The notes beneath the pieces are model-generated. The model did not search any database, was not told the origin of the DNA, and saw nothing but the letters and a program-made list of their open reading frames with translations. Below are positions 54,487 through 62,561 of a stretch of DNA of 64,000 nucleotides, piece by piece. The first letter of the stretch is position 1, and each line of letters starts with the position of its first letter. Source of the DNA: Massilia arenae (lineage in GTDB: Bacteria > Pseudomonadota > Gammaproteobacteria > Burkholderiales > Burkholderiaceae_D); NCBI RefSeq assembly GCF_008014745.1, contig NZ_VPFD01000013.1:62001-126000 (forward strand), in the 5' to 3' direction. A program made the translations under genes and the position numbers.

Positions 54487-55566
54487 GTGGATCTGATCGA
54501 CCAGCTCAACGCACTGGCTACTCGTATTCGTGTTACCAAAGACCTGATTCAGACAGAAGAGGCTACCAAGAATGCCATGGTAATGCCGTTCATTCAGATC
54601 CTGGGCTACAACGTTTTCGATCCAACCGAAGTCACTCCAGAACTGATCGCGGACGTCGGGACAAAAAAAGGCGAGAAGGTTGACTATGCGATTCTGCGCG
54701 ACGGAAATCCCATCATGCTTTTCGAGTGCAAACGATGCGGTGGTGATCTGCATATTAATCATGCAAGCCAGTTATTCCGTTATTTCCATGTCACCGAGTC
54801 CCGTTTTGGCGTTCTGACGAACGGCCTGAAGTACCGATTCTTTACCGATCTCGAGCAACCGAACAAGATGGATAACACGCCATTCTTTGAATTCGACATC
54901 CTCGATTTCAAAGAGCGTGACGTTGAGGAGCTGAAAAAGTTCGCGAAATCGAGCTTTGATATCGACACCATTCTCAACACCGCAAGCGATCTCAAATATA
55001 CGCGGGCCATTCAGGAACGCCTGAACGAGTGGGTGGCTAATCCTCCTGAGGAATTCGTGCGTTTGCTGTCTACCGATCTGCTCGGCGGGCGGCGCTTCAC
55101 GCCGACACTCAAGGACCAGTTCACGCAGATCACAAAACGTGCTTTTGAACAGCTATTAAGCGAGCGCATCAACGTACGACTGAAAGGCGCGATGGCTGCG
55201 GAGGTGCCAACGGCATCCGAGCATTCAGCACCGATCATTCCCCATCCTGCAGATGACGCCGAAGTCGAAACCAGTGCCGAGGAGATCGAGGGCCTGCATA
55301 TCGTTCGCTCGATTCTGCGCGACGTCGTCAGCCCGCGCCGCATCGTTATGCGCGACAACCTGAGTTATTGCGCCATTCTGCTCGACGACAATAACCGCAA
55401 ACCCGTCTGCCGCTTGCGCTTCAATAACACCCAGAAGCTGGCGGTTGGCATATTCGGTCCGGACAAGGCGGAAGAACGTTTTTCGCTTGAAGAAATCGAC
55501 GATCTCTACAGTTTTGCCGATCGGCTGCGAGCGACCGTGTCAATGCACCTGCCGATCGAGGAATGA
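54487..55566 (+). CDS. Solitary type I restriction HsdR N-terminal-like nuclease
   Basis: A 359-residue protein with a PD-(D/E)xK nuclease fold of the type I HsdR N-terminal kind. EEATKNAMVMPFIQILGYNVFDP is typical of that domain. The catalytic set is Asp66 (KGEKVDYAI), Glu80-x-Lys82 (MLFECKR) and Gln95 in HASQLFRYF. No helicase domain follows. The C-terminal half ends with a separate domain (NLSYCAILLDDNNRKPVCRLRFNN). It starts with GTG, preceded by AAGGAG. There is no hsdM, hsdS, helicase or integrase next to it. Base composition is lower in GC than its neighbours, suggesting transfer. A defence role is possible but unproven. Confidence 0.8.
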   Translation: MDLIDQLNALATRIRVTKDLIQTEEATKNAMVMPFIQILGYNVFDPTEVTPELIADVGTKKGEKVDYAILRDGNPIMLFECKRCGGDLHINHASQLFRYFHVTESRFGVLTNGLKYRFFTDLEQPNKMDNTPFFEFDILDFKERDVEELKKFAKSSFDIDTILNTASDLKYTRAIQERLNEWVANPPEEFVRLLSTDLLGGRRFTPTLKDQFTQITKRAFEQLLSERINVRLKGAMAAEVPTASEHSAPIIPHPADDAEVETSAEEIEGLHIVRSILRDVVSPRRIVMRDNLSYCAILLDDNNRKPVCRLRFNNTQKLAVGIFGPDKAEERFSLEEIDDLYSFADRLRATVSMHLPIEE

Positions 55567-55708
55567 ACCGGGCTGGCATGCCAGCCTTCGGCCGACTGGC
55601 ATCGCTCTCCTCTGGGTAGATCGATTGCGTACCTGCCAAAGCACACCGTGGCAGGCCTGTTCGCATGGACGAACCTACAATGCCAGCAAGATCCCCACAG
55701 GAGCTCGC

Positions 55709-56038
55709 ATGACCATCCAGCCCGACCAGCTCGCCGCCCTGATGCGCGAAGTCGAACGGGAAGACCCGATCGACTTCGCCGACCTGCCATTCCCCGAGGA
55801 CGAGATGCGCGCCATCGTCGCCAACCACCTGTGCGAGATGGCGGCGGCGATGGAGAGCTTCAGCGAGGAAGACCGCACGCTGACCTTGCTGGCCGTGTCG
55901 GCCAAGCTGGTGCTGGAAAACCTGGTACTGCACGTGCAGCTGTTGCGGCGCCATGGCCTGCCGGTGAGCGAGAACGTGGAAGCCCTGCTGGGCCGGCTGC
56001 GCCGCGATCCGGGCCTGGAAGGCGGTGGCAAGGGATAG
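55709..56038 (+). CDS. Small conserved-looking protein of unknown function
   Basis: A 109-residue acidic, helical protein that I do not recognise. It starts MTIQPDQLAALMREVERED with CAGGAG 6 bases upstream, and has a mostly alpha-helical, Leu-rich second half (LLAVSAKLVLENLVLHVQLLRRHGLP). There is no signal peptide, membrane span or known motif. Codon use matches the GC-rich host, unlike the nuclease gene before it. The 142 bases before it hold no other gene. Confidence 0.65.
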   Translation: MTIQPDQLAALMREVEREDPIDFADLPFPEDEMRAIVANHLCEMAAAMESFSEEDRTLTLLAVSAKLVLENLVLHVQLLRRHGLPVSENVEALLGRLRRDPGLEGGGKG

Positions 56039-56207
56039 TTTTCCCGTGTAGCAATTTTTTCAACATTCATGCCGCACGCATCGGATAAGTTTTGTAACAG
56101 CTGTGTCCGTTTGTACACTGCTTGCGCGGTTCCTTCAGGTATGATTTGTTGTTGAGAATTTCGCTTACCCAGCGAAACGACCGTCTCCACTGCCTGAGGA
56201 ATTCCAC

Positions 56208-58982
56208 ATGCCGCGCCATCCCACCAAGCTCAAACTCACCGCCGCCATCCTGACCGGCGCCCTCCTGACCGTCGGCCTGGCCGGCTGCAACCGGACCCAA
56301 TCGACCGAAACCCTGCTGGCGGAGGCGTCCGAGTACCAGCAAAAAGGTGATATCAAGGCTGCCCTGATCCAGCTCAAGAACGCCGTGGCGAACAGCCCGG
56401 AAGACGGCGAGGCGCGCCTGGCGCTGGGCAGCCTGCAGCAGTCCACCGGCGACAATGTTTCGGCCGAGAAGGAACTGGGCCGCGCGCGTTCGCTCGGCAT
56501 CGCCGACGAGCGGGTGCTGCCGCTGCTGGGCCGGACCCTGGCCCAGCAGGGCAAGTTCAAGGAGGTGCTGGAGCTGATCACGCCCGAGAAGGCCAGGTCG
56601 GCCGCGCTACTGTCGCTGCGCGGCGATGCGCTGCTGGGCAGCGGCAAGCCCGACGAGGCCAAGCAGGCCTACGAGGCGGCCCTTGCCGCGAACGCCAATT
56701 CCGGCGACGCCCTGATGGGCCTGGCGCGCCTGTCCGCCGTTCGCGGTGAGCGCGATGCCGCCCTCCTCTACGTCGACCAGGCGGTGGCCAAGGATCCGAA
56801 GAATCCCGAAGTCTTCATCATGCAGGGCGCGATGCTGCGTTCGATGAACAAGCAGGACGAAGCCCTGGGCGCCTACGACAAGGCGCTGGCGCTCAAGCCG
56901 GATCACCGCAGCGCTCACATCGAGAAAGCCTATATCGAGATCGCGCGCGGCAAGTTCGACGCGGCGAAGAAGGAAGTCGAGGCGGCGGAAAAGAATTCGC
57001 CGGGCAGCCTGCTGGTGGTGTACACCCGCGCCCTGTATGAATTCTCGCAAGGCAAGCACTCGGCGGCGAAGGATGCGCTGGCGAAGGTCCTCAAGGTCGC
57101 GCCCGACCATTATCCGAGCATCCTGCTGGCCGGCGCGTCCGAGCTGCAGCTGGGCGGCATCCAGCAGGCCGAGCAACACCTGCGCAAATACCTGGAAGCC
57201 AATCCGAACAACGTCTATGCGCGCAAGCTGCTGGCCCAGGCCCAGCTCAAGAATTCCCAGCCGGCCGACGCCGCCGCTACCCTGGCGCCGGCCCTGAAGG
57301 CGGCGCCGCAGGATGCGCAGCTGCTGGCCCTGGCCGGCGAATCGTATATGCAGGTGCGCGACTTCGACAAGGCCAGCGACTACCTGCAGCAGGCCGCCAC
57401 CCTGGCGCCGCAGGCGGCCGCCGTGCGCACCTCGCTGGGCCTGTCGCGCCTGGCCCAGGGCGACCAGGCGCGCGCGCTGAGCGACCTGGAAATGGCCGCC
57501 ACGCTCGACCCGAAATCGTTCCAGGCTACCATGGCTTTGGTGCAAACCGAGATGGGCATGAAGCGCTACGACAAGGCGCTGGCAGCCGTCAATGCGCTTG
57601 AAAAACAGCAGCCTGACAGCGCACAAGTGCAGCAGCTCAAGGGCGCCGTCTATATGGTCCAGGGCAAGACCGCGGAAGCGCGCACCGCCTTCGAGAAGGC
57701 CTCATCGCTGCAGCCGAGCTTCCTGCCGGCGGTGACCAACCTGGCGCGCCTGGACGTGCAGGAGAAGAAGCTGGACGCCGCCAAGGCGCGCTTGACCGCC
57801 TTCCTGGACAAGAACAAGGACAGCGTGGACGCCATGACGGCGCTGGGCGAGCTGGCCATGCTGCAGAAGAACACGGCCGAAGCCACGAGCTGGTTCGAGA
57901 AAGCCAGCGCCGCCAACCCGGGCGCCACTGCGCCTTCCCTCAAGCTCGGCGCGCACTACCTGGCCACCGAGCAGGCGCCCAAGGCCCTGGCGCTGGCGCG
58001 CAAGCTCCAGACCACGCATCCGACCGATGCCGGTGTGCTCGAACTGCTCGGCCAGTCGCAGGCCGCGAACAAGGACCTGAACGGCGCGCTCGACACCTAC
58101 AGCAAGCTGGTCAACGTGCTGCCGAAGGCGCCCGGCGCCCAGCTACGCCTGGCGCAAGTGCAATTGGCACTGAAGAACGAATCGGCAGCCGCCAACCACC
58201 TCAAGCGTGCGGTCGATCTCCAGCCCGACTTCGTGCCGGCGCGCCTGATGCAGGTCGAGCTGGCAATGCGCGGCAAGCGTCCGGACGAGGCTCTGGCGGC
58301 GGCGCGCGCGTTGCAGAAGGCCGCGCCCAAGGCGCCGGTCGGCCATGTCGTCGAAGGCGACGTGCTGATGTCGCAGCAAAAATTTGCCCAGGCCGAGCAA
58401 GCCTATGAAAAAGGCCTGTCTCTGGCGCGCTCGTCGGAACTGACGGTCAAGGTGATGCAGGCCCTGCAGGCTGGCGGCAAGAGCAAGGAAGCGCTGGCGC
58501 GCGGCCAGGCCTGGCTTGCGGCCCAGCCGGACGACGTGCGCGTCTCGCTGCTGGTGGCCGAGCTCAACCTGGCATCCAAGGATTACAAGGGGGGCATCAC
58601 CAGGCTCGAGAACGCGCAGAAGCGCGCCCCCGAGCATCCGCTGGTGCTGAACAACCTGGCCTGGGCCTACCAGCAGGTGAAGGATCCGCGCGCGCTGGCG
58701 ACCGCCGAGAAGGCCTACAAGCTGGCCAGCGATAGCCCGGGCGTGATGGACACCCTGGGCTGGGTGCTGGTGGAGCAGGGCGACACCGCGCGCGGCCTGC
58801 CGCTGCTGCAGAAGGCCAGCAGCCAGGCGCCGAACTCGATGGAGATCCGCTACCACCTGGCCCAGGCCCTGCACAAGAGCGGCGACAAGGCCGGCGCACG
58901 CCGCGAGCTCGACAAGCTGCTGGGGTCGAGCACGCCGTTCGCCCACGCCGACGAGGCGCGCGCGCTGCTCAAAACCCTGTAA
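56208..58982 (+). CDS. prsT: PEP-CTERM/exosortase system TPR-repeat lipoprotein PrsT
   Basis: A 924-residue protein made almost entirely of tetratricopeptide repeats. A lipobox-type signal (ILTGALLTVGLAGC, about Cys27) suggests membrane anchoring. The repeats run from about residue 35 to the end and include an ALALKPDHRSAHIEKAYIEIARGKFDAAKKEVE unit. Length and style match PrsT of the XrtA/PEP-CTERM exopolysaccharide systems. Such proteins are thought to organise polysaccharide export or sorting. A small hairpin (TTTCGCT / AGCGAAA, 56159-56177) lies in its leader. Confidence 0.9.
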   Translation: MPRHPTKLKLTAAILTGALLTVGLAGCNRTQSTETLLAEASEYQQKGDIKAALIQLKNAVANSPEDGEARLALGSLQQSTGDNVSAEKELGRARSLGIADERVLPLLGRTLAQQGKFKEVLELITPEKARSAALLSLRGDALLGSGKPDEAKQAYEAALAANANSGDALMGLARLSAVRGERDAALLYVDQAVAKDPKNPEVFIMQGAMLRSMNKQDEALGAYDKALALKPDHRSAHIEKAYIEIARGKFDAAKKEVEAAEKNSPGSLLVVYTRALYEFSQGKHSAAKDALAKVLKVAPDHYPSILLAGASELQLGGIQQAEQHLRKYLEANPNNVYARKLLAQAQLKNSQPADAAATLAPALKAAPQDAQLLALAGESYMQVRDFDKASDYLQQAATLAPQAAAVRTSLGLSRLAQGDQARALSDLEMAATLDPKSFQATMALVQTEMGMKRYDKALAAVNALEKQQPDSAQVQQLKGAVYMVQGKTAEARTAFEKASSLQPSFLPAVTNLARLDVQEKKLDAAKARLTAFLDKNKDSVDAMTALGELAMLQKNTAEATSWFEKASAANPGATAPSLKLGAHYLATEQAPKALALARKLQTTHPTDAGVLELLGQSQAANKDLNGALDTYSKLVNVLPKAPGAQLRLAQVQLALKNESAAANHLKRAVDLQPDFVPARLMQVELAMRGKRPDEALAAARALQKAAPKAPVGHVVEGDVLMSQQKFAQAEQAYEKGLSLARSSELTVKVMQALQAGGKSKEALARGQAWLAAQPDDVRVSLLVAELNLASKDYKGGITRLENAQKRAPEHPLVLNNLAWAYQQVKDPRALATAEKAYKLASDSPGVMDTLGWVLVEQGDTARGLPLLQKASSQAPNSMEIRYHLAQALHKSGDKAGARRELDKLLGSSTPFAHADEARALLKTL

Positions 58983-58993
58983 GCGGGGACCTT

Positions 58994-59022
58994 CGCCGCG
59001 GGGCCTGGCCCGGCCCGCGGCG
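58994..59022 (+). other. GC-rich hairpin after prsT
   Basis: CGCCGCGGG / CCCGCGGCG, a 9-bp perfect stem with an 11-base loop, begins 12 bases after the prsT stop. There is no T-run. It may act in mRNA stability or as a weak terminator before the acyltransferase gene. Confidence 0.55.
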
Positions 59023-59109
59023 CACCGCCCTCACGTCGTCAAAGCCTTTCAGCCTCATCCTATCGAACGCTGGATTTATTAATGTCGCGATAAGATAACG
59101 TTCTCCTAA

Positions 59110-59787
59110 ATGAGGACGTTTATCGTGGACGACGATTCGTACGGAATCCGGCTTACCGATACTTCGGATGGTCGTAACACGGCCAGTATGCTGATCAACA
59201 GGATGTATGCCTGGCGCGGCTACTCCGGAGATCACCAGCCCAGCAGCGACCCCAACCGCATCACCCTGACCGCCACCGACAAGGGCGACGTGGTCGGCAC
59301 GCTCAGCATCGGCATCGATTCCGAGGTCGGGCTGATGGCCGACGAAATCTTCAAGGAAGAACTCGACGCCCACCGCCAGCGCGGCGCCAAGTTGTGCGAG
59401 TTCACCAAGTTCGCCTTCGATCCCTCGGTGCGCTCCAAGACGGCGCTGGCCAATGTATTCCACCTGGCCGTGATCTACGCGCGCGACATACACGGCTGCA
59501 CCGACATCGTGATCGAGGTCAATCCACGCCATCGCCGCTTCTACGAGCGCATGCTGGGCTTTCGCAAGGAAGGCGAACTCAAGATCAATCCGCGGGTCGA
59601 TGCGCCGGCCTACCTGCTGCGCGTGAACCTGGTCTTCGTCACCGAACAGATCGCGCATTTCGGCGGCAGCTACGCCGCCGAGGGCGAGACCGAAGAGCGC
59701 TCGTTCTATCCATATTTCTTTTCGCCACGCGAAGAGCGTGGCATCATCAATCGCCTGCTGCGCATGGACGAATCGCATCCGGCATGA
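59110..59787 (+). CDS. FeeM-like N-acyl amino acid synthase (PEP-CTERM-associated acyltransferase), copy A
   Basis: A 225-residue protein of the GNAT-like N-acyl amino acid synthase (FeeM) family, which joins a fatty acyl group, usually from acyl-ACP, to an amino acid. Family blocks are NTASMLINRMYAWRGYSG, DPNRITLTATDKGDVVGTLSIGIDSE, LCEFTKFAFDPSVRSKTALANVFHLAVIYARD, IVIEVNPRHRRFYERMLGF and YFFSPREERGIINRLL. A clear paralog is encoded at 62562-63296. It is 40 bases before a ThiF-like gene, so the two are probably one operon. The amino acid and acyl donor are unknown. Confidence 0.88.
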   Translation: MRTFIVDDDSYGIRLTDTSDGRNTASMLINRMYAWRGYSGDHQPSSDPNRITLTATDKGDVVGTLSIGIDSEVGLMADEIFKEELDAHRQRGAKLCEFTKFAFDPSVRSKTALANVFHLAVIYARDIHGCTDIVIEVNPRHRRFYERMLGFRKEGELKINPRVDAPAYLLRVNLVFVTEQIAHFGGSYAAEGETEERSFYPYFFSPREERGIINRLLRMDESHPA

Positions 59788-59827
59788 GGCCGGCGCTCTT
59801 GTTCCCCACTTCTTTCCTGAACCATCA

Positions 59828-60706
59828 ATGAATACACCGTTCAACTACGAACAGGCCTTCTCGCGCAATATCGGCTGGGTGACGCCGGCCGAACAACAAC
59901 AGCTGCGAGGCAAGCGCGTCGCCATCGCCGGGGGCGGCGGCGTCGGCGGTGTCCACCTGCTGACCCTGGCGCGCCTGGGCATCACACGCTTCCACATCGC
60001 CGATTTCGACAGCTTCGACATCGCCAACTTCAACCGCCAAGTCGGCGCCATGATGTCGACCGTGGGCCAGCCCAAGGCCGAGGTGCTGGCGCGCATGGCG
60101 CGCGACATCAACCCCGAGATCGAGATCGCCATCTTCCCCGACGGCGTCCACAAGGACAACCTGGACGCCTTCCTGGACGGGGTCGACCTGTACGTCGACG
60201 CCCTCGACTTCTTCGCCTTCGACGCGCGCCAGCAGACCTTCGCTGCCTGCGCCCGGCTTGGCATCCCGGCCACCACCGGGGCGCCGCTGGGCATGGGCGC
60301 GGCCCTGCTCAACTTCTTGCCGGGCAAGATGACCTTCGAGGAGTATTTCGGCTGGGGCGACCTGCCGGAGCAAGAGAAAGCGATCCGCTTCGTGGTCGGC
60401 CTGGCGCCGGCCGGCCTGCACCGGCCCTACCTGGTGGTGCCGGAATCGGTCAACCTGGCCGAGCAGCGCGGCCCGTCGACTTTCATGGCCTGCCAGCTGT
60501 GCGCCGGCGTCTGCGCCACCGAGGCGCTCAAGATCCTGTTAAAACGCGGCGACGTGCTGGCCGCGCCCTGGGGCATGCAGTTCGATGCCTACCGCAACAA
60601 GCTCAAACGCACCTGGCGCCCGGGCGGCAACCGCCATCCGATCCAGCAGCTGATGCTGGCGATCGGGCGGCGCCAGTTCGCGCGCATGGCGGCGGCCGGA
60701 CGCTGA
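59828..60706 (+). CDS. ThiF-like E1-type adenylyltransferase paired with the FeeM-like gene
   Basis: A 292-residue E1-like protein. The nucleotide loop is AIAGGGGVGGVHL (about 32-44), then ADFDSFDIANFNRQVGAMMSTVGQPKAEV, the typical Asp and Arg of ATP binding. The acidic block VDALDFFAFDARQQ (124-135) replaces the usual DxxDN. Cys222, Cys225 and Cys229 (ACQLCAGVCATEALKILL) could form part of a metal or catalytic site. No ubiquitin-like protein or JAB protease is nearby, so its partner is probably not a classic sulfur carrier. The start at 59828 follows the acyltransferase by 40 bases. It may modify an N-acyl amino acid or a peptide; that is inference. Confidence 0.85.
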   Translation: MNTPFNYEQAFSRNIGWVTPAEQQQLRGKRVAIAGGGGVGGVHLLTLARLGITRFHIADFDSFDIANFNRQVGAMMSTVGQPKAEVLARMARDINPEIEIAIFPDGVHKDNLDAFLDGVDLYVDALDFFAFDARQQTFAACARLGIPATTGAPLGMGAALLNFLPGKMTFEEYFGWGDLPEQEKAIRFVVGLAPAGLHRPYLVVPESVNLAEQRGPSTFMACQLCAGVCATEALKILLKRGDVLAAPWGMQFDAYRNKLKRTWRPGGNRHPIQQLMLAIGRRQFARMAAAGR

Positions 60707-60747
60707 AGCACGCCGGCGCCGTGCCGGCCTCATGAACGCCCGACGTC

Positions 60748-60785
60748 AAAAAGCCACTGCCGGATTGCTCCGGCAGTGGCTTTTT
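60748..60785. terminator. Bidirectional terminator between the ThiF-like and PEP-CTERM genes
   Basis: AAAAAGCCACTGCCGGA / TCCGGCAGTGGCTTTTT, a long perfect stem with a 4-base loop and T-runs on both strands. It ends the acyltransferase-ThiF unit on plus and the PEP-CTERM gene on minus. Confidence 0.93.
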
Positions 60786-60825
60786 ACCTTGCAACGCTGG
60801 GCCTGCGAGGCAGGCCCGTGCGTGA

Positions 60826-61626
60826 TTAGGCGGCTTTCTTGTTGCGGCGGCGGGCGGCGTACAGGCCCAGCATGCCCAGGCCCAGCAGGCCGACCGATGC
60901 AGGCTCAGGCACTTCGGCCACGTTGCTGAAGACCACGTCCAGCGAACCGTTGATTTCCTGGGTGCCGACAGGGTCGAAGTTGTTCAGCTGGCCCGACTGG
61001 AACGACAGGTCGTAGAACGGGTTTGGCGAGGTGAAGAACTGGGTACCGAAACCGGCCAGGGCGAAGCTCGAGCTGGCGCCGAAGCTGCCGCAGTTGATGC
61101 CGCTAGGACCGCAGGTCGGCAGGGTTGGGTCGAGCACGCCGAAGCCCGACAGTGGATCGCCTTCGGCCAGCAGCAGGTCGTCGTCCGCCAAACCAACGGT
61201 AACGGCGTTGGCGCCGTTGGTTGGCATGGTGAAGGTCGAGTCCAGGTTGGCGTCCAGGTACATTCCCAGGCGGCCGCTGCCTTCGTCGAAGCGGAACACG
61301 TTCTTGCCATCTTCGACGGCGAAGGTGCCCGACGCGGTGTACAGGGCATACAGACCATAGTCGTTGTTCAGGCCGGTGCGGTTGACCGGGGTGGTGCCGC
61401 CGTTGGTGACGAACTGGCCAGCATTCCACACCAGCGACACGTTGAAGGTGCCGTCGGTGTTGAAGGTGGCGATCTCGTTGTAGTTACCGGTGATCTTGTC
61501 GGCGGTGAACGAGCGGCCGTCGTATTCTACGGTGAACGGGTTGAAGTTATCAGCGTGGGCGGCGGCGCCAAACATCGAGGTTGCAGCGATTGCGCAAGCG
61601 ATAATGGTCTTCGAAACTGCTTTCAT
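60826..61626 (-). CDS. PEP-CTERM sorting domain protein (exosortase substrate)
   Basis: A 266-residue exported protein. A signal peptide (about 1-25, IIACAIAATSMFGAAAHA) is followed by a beta-rich body with no motif that I recognise. The C-terminus VPEPASVGLLGLGMLGLYA then RRRNKKAA is a textbook PEP-CTERM signal (VPEP, hydrophobic helix, basic tail). Exosortase should cut at this motif and release or attach the protein outside. The exosortase gene itself is not in the window. A perfect sigma-54 promoter precedes it. Confidence 0.93.
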   Translation of the reverse strand: MKAVSKTIIACAIAATSMFGAAAHADNFNPFTVEYDGRSFTADKITGNYNEIATFNTDGTFNVSLVWNAGQFVTNGGTTPVNRTGLNNDYGLYALYTASGTFAVEDGKNVFRFDEGSGRLGMYLDANLDSTFTMPTNGANAVTVGLADDDLLLAEGDPLSGFGVLDPTLPTCGPSGINCGSFGASSSFALAGFGTQFFTSPNPFYDLSFQSGQLNNFDPVGTQEINGSLDVVFSNVAEVPEPASVGLLGLGMLGLYAARRRNKKAA

Positions 61627-61671
61627 CTTGGATCTCCTGGTTGTAGGGTTCGTACTAACAACCTCTATCTA

Positions 61672-61687
61672 AGCAACCATCGTGCCA
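61672..61687 (-). promoter_or_regulatory. Sigma-54 promoter of the PEP-CTERM gene
   Basis: On minus, TGGCACG-ATGG-TTGCT matches the sigma-54 consensus TGGCACG-N4-TTGCW at every defined base. It lies 45 bases before the ATG of the PEP-CTERM gene, leaving a leader of roughly 30-35 bases. This fits known control of PEP-CTERM genes by RpoN with the PrsK/PrsR two-component system. Confidence 0.9.
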
Positions 61688-61818
61688 GCCAATCACCCTC
61701 CTTATAAATCAATCACTTAGGCCACTATTTCGTTATAGAAATTCTAACACTGTAAAGAATGCCGACAGCTCGCCCGTAACCTTGTCGGCACATTCCTACA
61801 AGCCTTCGTAACACATTA

Positions 61819-62484
61819 CTACAAAGGTTTCCGCACCACCACATTCCAGGTATTTCCAGACGTAAATTCACTGGCGATTTCCCAGCCTGCCGCCAACATC
61901 TTGGCGCGCAGCTCTTCGATATGGAACGGGCTGTACAGGATGCCTTTGCGGATGCCCCAGTCGTTGATCTTCTGCGCCGCCCAGCGCAGCGGCGCGAAGC
62001 CGGACGGATACAGCAGCACGTTGGCGGCCAGGGTCCCGCCGGGCTTGAGCACGCGCAGGATGTCGCGCAGGGCGCCGTCGACCGTCGGGAAGCAGTGGAT
62101 CGAGTTGGCGATATTGGCGGTATCGAAGCGGTTGTCGGCGAACGGCAGCTGGGCCGCATCGGCATGCTGCAACTCGACCAGCGGATTGTTGCGGAAACGG
62201 TGGCGGGCGCCGGCCAGCATCGACGGTGCATAGTCGATGCCGGTCACTTTCACCGGCGGCAGCTTGCGGCGGCGGCGCCAGTTCAGGACCATCTCGAGCA
62301 GGGTGCCGGTGCCGCACGCCACTTCCAGGTGGTCCGGTCCGAAGTTGGGCCCGAAGAAGCGCATCTGGGTGCCGATGGTGCTGTTGTAGGCGAAGGTGAG
62401 AATGAAAAAGCCGCGCAGGTCGTACCACCACGGTTCGGATGAATAGGCTTCGGCGATTTCATCCCTGGTCTTGCCGGTCGTCAT
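61819..62484 (-). CDS. Class I SAM-dependent methyltransferase
   Basis: A 221-residue enzyme with a Rossmann-fold methyltransferase domain. Motif I is HLEVACGTGTLLEMVL (near residues 54-68), then a GIDYAPSMLAGARHRF acidic loop, ADAAQLPFADNRFDTANIANSIHCF (motif II/III) and LKPGGTLAANVLLYPSG. It looks like a UbiE/Methyltransf_11 type. The target is unknown. It stands between the PEP-CTERM gene and acyltransferase copy B, on the same strand as both, but with its own promoter. Confidence 0.85.
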   Translation of the reverse strand: MTTGKTRDEIAEAYSSEPWWYDLRGFFILTFAYNSTIGTQMRFFGPNFGPDHLEVACGTGTLLEMVLNWRRRRKLPPVKVTGIDYAPSMLAGARHRFRNNPLVELQHADAAQLPFADNRFDTANIANSIHCFPTVDGALRDILRVLKPGGTLAANVLLYPSGFAPLRWAAQKINDWGIRKGILYSPFHIEELRAKMLAAGWEIASEFTSGNTWNVVVRKPL

Positions 62485-62516
62485 GGAGCGTCCTCGTTGA
62501 TTGAAGTGAAGCGGAA

Positions 62517-62545
62517 AATATAGGTTGTTAATGAACCGCAGGCAA
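62517..62545 (-). promoter_or_regulatory. Sigma-70 promoter of the methyltransferase gene
   Basis: On minus, TTGCCT (62545-62540) and TATATT (62522-62517) have a 17-base spacer. It lies 32 bases before the ATG, within the short gap to acyltransferase copy B. Confidence 0.65.
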
Positions 62546-62561
62546 GCGCGGATCGTGCGGC

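Noticed and set aside
54303..54683. A 126-residue open frame overlapping the start of the HsdR-like gene
   Set aside because: It has no ribosome site, no recognisable domain, and overlaps the nuclease gene in another frame by about 200 bases. I treat the 54303-54486 part as promoter and leader DNA.
56111..56126. Possible sigma-54 site before prsT (TTGTACACTGCTTGCG)
   Set aside because: The -12 TTGC is present but the -24 GG is not, unlike the perfect site at 61672-61687. Too weak to call.
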